Below are positions 1-4,951 of a stretch of 7,495 nt of DNA, piece by piece. The notes below the pieces were generated by a model. It ran no database searches, was not told the DNA's origin, and saw nothing but the letters and a program-made list of their open reading frames with translations. Source of the DNA: Rhodothermales bacterium (GTDB taxonomy: Bacteria; Bacteroidota; Rhodothermia; Rhodothermales; UBA10348); the NCBI GenBank assembly GCA_013003255.1, contig JABDJZ010000616.1, forward strand, positions 1-7,495, in the 5' to 3' direction. Made by a program: the position numbers and the translations under genes. Numbering within the stretch: position 1 is the first letter of the stretch; each line of letters starts with the position of its first letter.

Positions 1-855
1 CGCCACCGACCCGTCGGAGACGTGTAGCTCATAGCCTGCTCCTTCTGCCTCCGCCTCAAAATAGGCGCGCGTGCCGGCAATCTTGAATGTGTACACCCCT
101 CCGACCGCAGGGGCCGCCCGCCACACCACTTGTGGATCAGTGCCATCCAGACCGATGGAGTGAACCTCATCTCCCTGATCCGGGTCGCGCACCACGTAAA
201 GGAGCCGCCCGTTCAGGATGCCCATCTGCCCCCTCAGTAGACCCAACGGCCCAATCCCGGTGGTCCCCCCGCTGGTTCCATCTGTTGACCAGAGGTGGAA
301 CTGCTGCGCAGTGTCGTCCCAGGATCCAAAATAGAAGAGACCGTTCTCGACGAGCGGCCCCGAAAAGAAATCCGACGAGCCCATCAGTGCGTCCGAAACG
401 TGAATCGGTCCGCTTCCCTCCGGCGTCCCGTCCGTTGCGTAGAGAACCGCCTTTCCACCAGATCTCGCAAACAGGAGGTAGCGTCCACCAATATCGAAGC
501 CGTTGCTGATGCGCTCGAACGACTCGAGTTGAAGGGTCTCCAGTCCGTCGCTGGCCCACAAATCGCTACCCGCTCGAAACAGAACCCGGGATCCGACCGA
601 TCCCAGAATCCCGGCCGCGCTGTGATCGGATCCGGGAATCAGATCTCCAAGCAGGGTGGCGCCTTCACCGGCCGTCCAGGTGTAGACCTCCCTCCCGGTT
701 CCCGGAACCTCCGCGGTGAAAAACAGCCGTCCATCAACCTGAATGAGCTCTCTCGGCGATGAGCCGTTGGCCGAGGTATTGATGTCGAGCAGCGGAGTCT
801 GAGCCTGGACCACCGATACCAACAGCAGACTGAGAATGCCGGGCAGGAACCGCAT
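1..855 (-). CDS. Secreted ELWxxDGT-type repeat protein, N-terminal part (runs off left edge)
   Basis: The minus strand is open for 285 codons from an ATG at 855-853 to the window edge, with no stop, so the C-terminus is missing. Residues 1-19 look like a signal peptide: MR, then a hydrophobic core (GILSLLLVSVV), ending in QAQ before T20. The rest reads as degenerate repeats of the ELWxxDGT family. I see about six units near residues 42-59, 90-104, 125-144, 171-193, 215-238 and 263-282. Each pairs a GRLFF- or GLFYF-like strand with a later [L/V]xxxDGT turn (LWASDG, LYATDGTPEGS, LWSTDGTSGGT, ELHVSDGS). Unit 1 continues into a GDLIPGSDHS stretch typical of the family. Such repeats probably fold as a beta-propeller-like surface or secreted domain with unknown ligand. 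In Bacteroidota relatives they often carry a C-terminal secretion-sorting domain, which would lie outside this window. No Shine-Dalgarno is visible upstream. It is divergent from the HTH gene, with 54 bases between their starts. Confidence 0.82.
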   Translation of the reverse strand, partial: MRFLPGILSLLLVSVVQAQTPLLDINTSANGSSPRELIQVDGRLFFTAEVPGTGREVYTWTAGEGATLLGDLIPGSDHSAAGILGSVGSRVLFRAGSDLWASDGLETLQLESFERISNGFDIGGRYLLFARSGGKAVLYATDGTPEGSGPIHVSDALMGSSDFFSGPLVENGLFYFGSWDDTAQQFHLWSTDGTSGGTTGIGPLGLLRGQMGILNGRLLYVVRDPDQGDEVHSIGLDGTDPQVVWRAAPAVGGVYTFKIAGTRAYFEAEAEGAGYELHVSDGSVA

Positions 856-909
856 GTGGGGATGGATTGCGGCGGCACAACAGGCCGCCTTACGCGTTTC
901 TCGTTTTCT

Positions 910-1380
910 ATGCGAAGCGAAACGTGGCATAAAATACATCGACTACACGGCGAGGGCCTTGGCGCTGCGAGCATTGCCCGCCTCCTGTCCATGCAGGAAT
1001 ACAAGGTGCGCCGCATCCTCCTGCAATCGGGTGCGATGGAGCGCCAATATGAGTACGGGGTGCGTGATTACCGCTTGATTGAAGCGGCGCGCGAGGGTCT
1101 GACGCAGAAGGAAATCTGTGAGCGGTTCCACATTCCCGTCAGCCTGCTCATCAAGGTGCTCAAGACGCATGGTGAGCCGCCGCGGTCCCGTAAGCAGGCC
1201 ATCGATCCCGAAGTGGTCCGTGCCGTAGTGGCCGACTATCTGGACTCGGATCTGACGCGGGAGGAAATCTGCGCGGAGCACGGCATTTCCGCGGCCATCC
1301 TCAACCGCATCCTGGACGATGAGGAGGTTCCTCGGCGAACACCGCCGTCCCGAACCGGCACGTCTCCATCGGGGTTTTGA
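910..1380 (+). CDS. Small protein of three tandem helix-turn-helix units
   Basis: This reading frame encodes 156 residues from the ATG at 910. GTG 856 and ATG 862 are in frame upstream, but the extra 16-18 residues (GGTTGRLTRF...) look unstructured, so I prefer 910. Three homeodomain-like helix-turn-helix units follow one another at about residues 6-41, 54-88 and 101-139. Units 2 and 3 are clearly related: LTQKEICERFHIPVSLLIKVL against LTREEICAEHGISAAILNRIL. Unit 1 (GLGAASIARLLS...YKVRRIL) fits the same pattern. The arrangement resembles the DNA-binding part of resolvases, transposases or HTH_23/HTH_38-like regulators. No recombinase, integrase or ligand-binding domain is attached, and the tail (144-156, TPPSRTGTSPSGF) looks disordered. 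Binding DNA is inferred from the fold pattern; the target is unknown. It lies 108 bases upstream of thrS on the same strand and could be cotranscribed with it. It might be a free-standing regulator or the remnant of a transposase-like gene, but there is no other sign of a mobile element. Confidence 0.72.
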   Translation: MRSETWHKIHRLHGEGLGAASIARLLSMQEYKVRRILLQSGAMERQYEYGVRDYRLIEAAREGLTQKEICERFHIPVSLLIKVLKTHGEPPRSRKQAIDPEVVRAVVADYLDSDLTREEICAEHGISAAILNRILDDEEVPRRTPPSRTGTSPSGF

Positions 1381-1413
1381 GTCGAACCTCCACATCCGGG
1401 CGGCTCAAACCCC
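1371..1413 (+). terminator. Weak inverted repeat over the HTH gene stop codon
   Basis: GGGGTTTTGAG at 1371-1381 can pair with CTCAAACCCC at 1404-1413, with one bulged T and a loop of about 22 bases. The left arm includes the TGA stop of the HTH gene. There is no T-run directly after the right arm; the nearest is TTTT at 1429-1432. A competing stem of GGCGG 1399-1403 with CCGCC 1412-1416 is possible. It may be an imperfect terminator or mRNA end structure, and chance pairing is quite possible. Confidence 0.25.
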
Positions 1414-1425
1414 GCCATCCTGACC

Positions 1426-1433
1426 TAGTTTTG
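1426..1433 (+). promoter_or_regulatory. Candidate Bacteroidota-type -7 box for thrS
   Basis: TAGTTTTG matches the TAnnTTTG -7 element known for Bacteroidota primary sigma factors. It lies 55 bases before the thrS ATG, in the only gap upstream of that gene. I do not see a good -33 TTTG partner about 20 bases upstream. A single 8-base match with two free positions has modest information, so this is tentative and depends on the taxonomic guess. Confidence 0.3.
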
Positions 1434-1488
1434 CAGAAGCCAGCGGCACCTGTACGTCGCGGCCAACCAAAGACCGAATACCATCCCA

Positions 1489-3441
1489 ATGGCCGACAGC
1501 ATCAAACTCACTTTCCCGGACGGCTCCGAGCACTCCTTTGATCGAGGCGTCACCGGCTTCGACGTGGCTCGATCCATCTCCGAGGGCCTGGCACGAAACG
1601 CCTTTTCCGTGGGTGTAAACGGAGAAATCCGTGACCTCCAACGCCCCATCGAAGAGGACGGTGAGTTCAAGGTCTTCACCTGGAGAGACAAAGAAGGTCA
1701 AGCCGCTTACTGGCACTCGTCCGCGCACATCATGGCCGAAGCCCTGGAGGCGCTCTATCCGGGCACCAAGTTTGGCATCGGCCCATCGATCGACAATGGA
1801 TTCTACTACGACGTAGATCTGGGCGACAAAACGCTTGAGCCGGAAGACCTCGAGGCCATCGAAAAGAAGATGGTTGAACTGGCACGCCGGGACGTGACCT
1901 ATGACCGGCGGGACGTCCCCAAGGATGAAGCGGTGGCCTACTTCCAGGAGAAGGGAGACGAGTACAAGCTGGAGCTTCTGGAGGACCTCGAAGACGGAAC
2001 CATCACGTTCTATCAGCAAGGCGATTTCGTCGACCTCTGCCGGGGCCCCCACATCCCCAAGTCCGGCAAGATCAAGAACCCCAAGATCCTGAACATCGCC
2101 GGTGCCTACTGGCGGGGGGATTCAGATCGAAAGCAGCTCACCCGCCTCTACGGCATCACCTTCCCCAAGAAGGCCATGCTGGACGAGTTCCTGGAGCGGC
2201 TTGAGATGGCGAAGGCCCGCGACCACCGGAAGCTGGGCAAGGAGTTGGAGTTGTTCACCTTCAGCGCCAAGGTGGGCTCGGGACTGCCGCTCTGGTTGCC
2301 GAAAGGCACAATGGTGCGCGAGACGCTGGTGGATTTCCTGAAGCAGGAGCAGCTGCGCCGCGGCTACCAGCCCGTGATCACGCCGCATATCGGCCGGCTG
2401 GACCTGTATCGCACGTCGGGACACTACCCCTACTACAGCGATTCTCAGTTCCCCCCGATGATGGATGATGAGGAGGACGGATACCTCCTCAAGCCGATGA
2501 ACTGCCCGCATCACACGCAGATATACGACGCACGGCCCCGGTCCTACCGCGAATTGCCGGTCCGGCTCGCCGAGTTCGGGACCGTGTACCGCTACGAGCA
2601 GTCGGGCGAATTGGGCGGTCTCACACGTGTCCGCGGATTCACGGTGGACGACGCCCACATCTTCTGCATGCCGGAACAGGTCAAGGCCGAGTTCAAGGAT
2701 GTGATTGACCTCACCCTGCTGGTATTCCGGTCACTGGGCTTCACGGACTTCACGGCGCAGGTCTCGCTTCGTGACCCCGAGAACAAGGAGAAGTACGTCG
2801 GTTCGGACGAACTCTGGGATGTGGCCGAACAGAGCATTCGGGAAGCGGCCCTCGAAAAAGGCCTGGAGACCGTGGAGGAAGTCGGCGAGGCCGCGTTCTA
2901 CGGACCGAAGCTGGACTTCATGGTCAAAGACGCACTGGGCCGAAGCTGGCAGCTGGGCACCATCCAGATTGACTACAACCTTCCCGAGCGTTTCGACCTC
3001 TGGTACGTGGGCGCCGACAACGAGAAGCATCGCCCGGTGATGATTCACCGCGCGCCCTTCGGATCCCTGGAGCGCTTCATTGGCGTGCTGATTGAGCATT
3101 GCGGAGGAAACTTCCCCACCTGGCTCGCGCCGGTTCAGGCCATTGTGCTTCCGGTGGGTCAGGATTTTGAGGCGTATGCCGAGAAGGTGTCCGCACACCT
3201 GCAGGATGCGGGCGTCCGCGTGGAAACCGATCTGCGCAACGAAAAGGTGGGCTACAAAATCCGGTCTGCCGAAATGAAAAAGATCCCCTACATGCTGGTA
3301 GTCGGAGCTCGCGAAATGGAGTCCGGGACCGTGTCCGTGAGGCGTCACGGAGAGGGCGATCTCGGATCTATGGCCCTGAGTGACTTCACCGGCACCGTTC
3401 TTGCTGAGTCCCAGGTTCACGCAGCGGCAGAGGCCTCGTGA
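1489..3441 (+). CDS. thrS: Threonine-tRNA ligase (class II)
   Basis: ThrRS activates threonine with ATP and charges tRNA-Thr in the cytoplasm. The 650 residues compare with 642 in E. coli, so the gene is complete. The domains are in the usual order. A TGS domain spans about 1-64. The N2 editing domain that clears Ser-tRNA-Thr spans about 65-225, with its HxxxH (H76, H80) and CxxxH (C184, H188) motifs intact. The class II core spans about 245-540 and holds the zinc ligands C339 (in MNCPHH), H390 (in DDAH) and H520 (in MIHR). Motif 2 is around 365-385 (TVYRYEQSGELGGLTRVRGF) and motif 3 around 520-538, with R529. The anticodon-binding domain spans about 545-640. ATG 1489 directly precedes the TGS domain and is the natural start, although no Shine-Dalgarno is seen. 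Proofreading therefore appears functional. It heads the translation cluster; I see no tRNA-like operator of the E. coli kind in its short leader. Confidence 0.98.
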   Translation: MADSIKLTFPDGSEHSFDRGVTGFDVARSISEGLARNAFSVGVNGEIRDLQRPIEEDGEFKVFTWRDKEGQAAYWHSSAHIMAEALEALYPGTKFGIGPSIDNGFYYDVDLGDKTLEPEDLEAIEKKMVELARRDVTYDRRDVPKDEAVAYFQEKGDEYKLELLEDLEDGTITFYQQGDFVDLCRGPHIPKSGKIKNPKILNIAGAYWRGDSDRKQLTRLYGITFPKKAMLDEFLERLEMAKARDHRKLGKELELFTFSAKVGSGLPLWLPKGTMVRETLVDFLKQEQLRRGYQPVITPHIGRLDLYRTSGHYPYYSDSQFPPMMDDEEDGYLLKPMNCPHHTQIYDARPRSYRELPVRLAEFGTVYRYEQSGELGGLTRVRGFTVDDAHIFCMPEQVKAEFKDVIDLTLLVFRSLGFTDFTAQVSLRDPENKEKYVGSDELWDVAEQSIREAALEKGLETVEEVGEAAFYGPKLDFMVKDALGRSWQLGTIQIDYNLPERFDLWYVGADNEKHRPVMIHRAPFGSLERFIGVLIEHCGGNFPTWLAPVQAIVLPVGQDFEAYAEKVSAHLQDAGVRVETDLRNEKVGYKIRSAEMKKIPYMLVVGAREMESGTVSVRRHGEGDLGSMALSDFTGTVLAESQVHAAAEAS

Positions 3442-3477
3442 AACACGAATGCCGTAACGGCGGTATTATCGTGTTTT
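3441..3477 (+). terminator. Hairpin at the thrS stop, probable terminator or attenuator
   Basis: AAACACGA at 3441-3448 is perfectly complementary to TCGTGTTT at 3469-3476. Between them GCCG-TAA-CGGC (3451-3461) forms a small inner hairpin. The left arm begins on the last base of the thrS TGA stop. The right arm ends in TTTT (3474-3477), a short T-run. The A-rich left and T-rich right flanks resemble an intrinsic terminator that could work on either strand. The internal asymmetry (GGTATTA unpaired on one side) and short T-tract suggest partial efficiency, leaving some read-through into infC. Confidence 0.5.
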
Positions 3478-3483
3478 CCTATG

Positions 3484-3504
3484 GGGCAGGGCCCATCCCT
3501 GTCC
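3484..3504 (+). promoter_or_regulatory. Hairpin in the infC leader
   Basis: GGGCAGGG at 3484-3491 pairs with CCCTGTCC at 3497-3504 over eight base pairs (one G-U) with a five-base CCCAT loop. It lies 37 bases before the proposed infC start and has no T-run after it, so it is not a terminator. It could help position ribosomes at a weak start codon or be an mRNA stability element. That role is inferred only from position. Confidence 0.35.
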
Positions 3505-3541
3505 ACCTCTCCCCCAATTTCGACACCAATCCCAGACGACT

Positions 3542-4060
3542 ATCAGTAAGCAACGCGTTCGAGTAAACGACAGAATTCGGGCCCAAACGGTCCGCGTCGT
3601 AGATCCCAAAGGCAACCACGGTGTGTATGAAACCGAGGAAGCTATCAGGATGGCTCAGGATCAACAGCTGGACCTCGTAGAAATCTCCCCGAATGCAGAT
3701 CCACCGGTCTGCAAGATCATGGACTTCGGGAAGTTCAAGTACGAGCAGCAGAAGCGGGAAAAGGAGATGCGCAAGAAGTCGCATAACCAGGAGCTCAAGG
3801 AGATCCGGTTCCGCCCGCACACGGATACGCACGACTTCGACTTCAAGGTCAAGCACGCAAAAGGCTTCCTCGAGCAGGGGCACAAAGTGCGCGCTTATGT
3901 CCAGTTCCGCGGTCGTGACATTGTCTACAAAGACCACGGGATGGAAATCCTGGCCCGGTTCATGACCGAACTCCAGGACCTGGCCAAGATTGACCAGGAG
4001 CCCCGCATGGAAGGGCGCCGAATGGCCACCATCCTGAGCCCGAACAAGAAGAAGCCGTAA
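3542..4060 (+). CDS. infC: Translation initiation factor IF-3 with non-canonical ATC start
   Basis: IF3 binds the 30S subunit, keeps it apart from 50S and proofreads start codon and initiator tRNA. From ATC 3542 the product is 172 residues, against 180 in E. coli. The IF3-N domain covers about residues 5-75 and includes VNDRIRAQTVR and the SPNADPPVCKIMDFGKFKYE signature (49-68). A lysine/arginine-rich linker helix covers about 70-85. IF3-C covers about 86-168, with KEIRFRPHTDTHDFD (86-100) and QFRGRD (121-126). The first ordinary start in frame is GTG 3623, which would delete half of the N domain, including the conserved IRAQ segment. The frame is open back to a TAA at 3455 but contains no ATG, GTG or TTG before 3623. 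ATC 3542 is the best near-cognate start; ATT 3575 falls inside conserved sequence. AUU in E. coli infC serves IF3 autoregulation, and the same logic likely applies here. No Shine-Dalgarno is visible. Confidence 0.95.
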   Translation: MSKQRVRVNDRIRAQTVRVVDPKGNHGVYETEEAIRMAQDQQLDLVEISPNADPPVCKIMDFGKFKYEQQKREKEMRKKSHNQELKEIRFRPHTDTHDFDFKVKHAKGFLEQGHKVRAYVQFRGRDIVYKDHGMEILARFMTELQDLAKIDQEPRMEGRRMATILSPNKKKP

Positions 4061-4109
4061 CGGATCAGTGTGGTGGGCCGGTTGACCCCACCTCACTTCA
4101 TCCGTTTTT
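4061..4109 (+). terminator. Strong intrinsic terminator or attenuator immediately after infC
   Basis: The stem starts on the base after the infC TAA. Three paired blocks are visible: CGGAT 4061-4065 with ATCCG 4100-4104, AGTG 4067-4070 with CACT 4094-4097, and GGTGGG 4072-4077 with CCCACC 4087-4092. They are separated by small mismatches and closed by a nine-base loop. A TTTTT run follows at 4105-4109. This is a convincing Rho-independent terminator form. Because rpmI and rplT follow on the same strand, it either ends the infC message or regulates read-through into the ribosomal protein genes. Confidence 0.75.
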
Positions 4110-4231
4110 CCCAGCGGAAGGGAAGCCTGGATTGGCTGTCCGAGTTCCAGCGTCGTACTTTAACAGGCTCTGGAGAAATCGCGTCGATGCGATCGACGCA
4201 GACCAACAGGCTGTAAAGCCGGAGTGATACC
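4110..4231 (+). promoter_or_regulatory. Structured leader of rpmI-rplT, possible L20 feedback site
   Basis: The 122 bases after the terminator are rich in pairing. A perfect hairpin GCGTCGAT-GCG-ATCGACGC lies at 4181-4199. The octamer AACAGGCT occurs twice, at 4162-4169 and 4205-4212, flanking it. AGCCTG at 4124-4129 can pair with either copy of CAGGCT. The second copy can instead fold locally, GGCT 4209-4212 with AGCC 4217-4220, right before the Shine-Dalgarno. TCCAG 4146-4150 can pair with CTGGA 4170-4174. Such alternatives suit a translational switch. Known L20 repression acts on rpmI-rplT in E. coli and on the infC-rpmI-rplT leader in Bacillus; equivalence here is inference. A weak sigma70-like pair (TTGGCT 4132, TACTTT 4156, 18 apart) is also present but unconvincing. 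Confidence 0.45.
4221..4224 (+). promoter_or_regulatory. Shine-Dalgarno of rpmI
   Basis: GGAG lies seven bases before the rpmI ATG. It is the only clear Shine-Dalgarno in the window: thrS, infC, pheS and pheT have none, and rplT has only a weak AGAG. It directly abuts the small GGCT/AGCC hairpin at 4209-4220, so access to it could be controlled by leader folding. Confidence 0.6.
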
Positions 4232-4426
4232 ATGCCGAAGATGAAGAGCAACAGCGGTGCCAAGAAGCGGTTCTCCGTGACCGGTACGGGCCGTCTGAAG
4301 CGCAAGAAGGCGTTCCACAGCCACATTCTGACCAAGAAGAGTCCCAAGCGCAAGCGCAACCTGCGCGAGACCACGCTCGTGGACCCTGCCGACGAGCCGC
4401 GCATGAAGCGGCTCATCCTGGCTTAA
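4232..4426 (+). CDS. rpmI: 50S ribosomal protein bL35
   Basis: This 64-residue basic protein begins MPKMKSNSGAKKRF, followed by GTGRLKRKKAFHSHILTKKS (18-37), the hallmark pattern of bL35. The length matches the family (about 64-66). It assembles into the large ribosomal subunit. The start at 4232 is supported by the GGAG seven bases upstream and by the conserved N-terminus. It is separated from rplT by only 14 bases, so the two are very likely one transcript and perhaps translationally coupled. Confidence 0.98.
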   Translation: MPKMKSNSGAKKRFSVTGTGRLKRKKAFHSHILTKKSPKRKRNLRETTLVDPADEPRMKRLILA

Positions 4427-4440
4427 ACTGATAGAGAAGC

Positions 4441-4788
4441 ATGCCACGCGCAAAAAATAGAGTTGCGTCCCGTGCCCGCCGCAAGCGGATCATGGCGATG
4501 GCCAAAGGCTACTGGGGCCGTCGGCGCAACATTTATACGGTCGCCAAGAACGCGGTCGAAAAAGCCCTTACGTACCAGTACCGTGACCGTCGCCAGAGAA
4601 AGCGTCAGTTCCGCCGGCTCTGGATTGCCCGCATCAATGCGGCTGCACGGCTGAACGGGACTTCGTACTCTCGCTTCCTCGGTTCGCTTCGGAAGGCAGA
4701 CATCACCCTCAACCGGAAGGTGCTGGCTGATCTTGCGATGAATGACCCCCAGGCCTTCTCGAAGGTCGTCGAGGTTGCCAGCAAGTAG
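4441..4788 (+). CDS. rplT: 50S ribosomal protein bL20
   Basis: The 115-residue product matches bL20 in length (E. coli 118) and sequence. It has a very basic N-terminal extension, PRAKNRVASRARRKRIMAMA, that threads into 23S rRNA. Then come KGYWGRRRNIYTVAKNAVEKA (23-43) and the globular domain with RLWIARINAAARLNG (60-74) and YSRFLGSLRKADITLNRKVL (76-95). bL20 is an early assembly protein of the large subunit. In bacteria studied so far it represses its own operon by binding a leader that mimics its rRNA site, and the structured region before rpmI is the obvious place for that here. Only a weak AGAG precedes the start. Confidence 0.98.
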   Translation: MPRAKNRVASRARRKRIMAMAKGYWGRRRNIYTVAKNAVEKALTYQYRDRRQRKRQFRRLWIARINAAARLNGTSYSRFLGSLRKADITLNRKVLADLAMNDPQAFSKVVEVASK

Positions 4789-4793
4789 CTGAG

Positions 4794-4877
4794 ATGATGA
4801 GTCGAGTGTACCAGCGATTTACGGGGCGGCTGACGCTTTAGTGCCGCCCAGCGCCGACTCGATTCTGTGATCGACTT
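4794..4877 (+). promoter_or_regulatory. Candidate attenuator leader before pheS
   Basis: This stretch holds mutually exclusive stems just ahead of a terminator. GAGTCG 4799-4804 pairs with CGACTC 4855-4860 around an inner perfect GGGCGGC 4824-4830 with GCCGCCC 4843-4849. Alternatively TCGAT 4859-4863 pairs with ATCGA 4870-4874, or GAGTCGA 4799-4805 pairs with TCGACTT 4871-4877. A 15-codon open frame (ATG ATG AGT ... CTT TAG, 4794-4841) begins six bases after the rplT stop and ends inside the inner loop. It has one Phe and one Tyr codon only, unlike the Phe-rich pheM leader of E. coli. No T-box TGG core is seen. The attenuator role is inferred; the structures could also just be part of the rplT mRNA end. 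Confidence 0.35.
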
Positions 4878-4879
4878 GG

Positions 4880-4921
4880 AAATCCCGCCGCGGGCCCTGG
4901 GCACGGCGGGATTTTCTATTT
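4880..4921 (+). terminator. Intrinsic terminator between rplT and pheS
   Basis: AAATCCCGCCG at 4880-4890 is perfectly complementary to CGGCGGGATTT at 4904-4914, giving eleven base pairs with a GC-rich 13-base loop. The T-rich tract TTTTCTATTT follows at 4912-4921. It sits 92 bases after rplT and 31 bases before the pheS ATG. No obvious promoter fits in the 31 bases that remain, so pheST is probably reached by read-through or controlled antitermination unless its promoter lies upstream of the hairpin. Confidence 0.8.
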
Positions 4922-4951
4922 GGACAGATTCTGAAGACCACGTTCTACACG

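Noticed and set aside
295..762. Plus-strand open frame of 155 codons, and other frames such as 87-509
   Set aside because: They overlap the minus-strand signal-peptide and repeat protein, whose repeats are coherent across the full 285 codons. The plus-strand translations are low-complexity Arg/Ser/Pro-rich shadows.
856..909. Upstream starts GTG 856 and ATG 862 for the HTH gene
   Set aside because: The added residues have no HTH character, and a start there would leave no room for any control region between the divergent genes. ATG 910 starts just before the first unit. This is a judgement, not proof.
2731..3420. 229-codon minus-strand frame within thrS, and the similar 2122-2658 and 1405-2052 frames
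   Set aside because: All are opposite the catalytic, editing or anticodon-binding regions of ThrRS and show no family features.
3623..4060. infC starting at GTG 3623
   Set aside because: This start would remove the conserved N-terminal segment, including RIRAQTVR, that is encoded in the same open frame upstream.
4789..4951. T-box riboswitch before pheS
   Set aside because: No T-box bulge core (TGGNACCGCG-like) or specifier-loop arrangement is present, and T-boxes are mainly found in Firmicutes and Actinobacteria.
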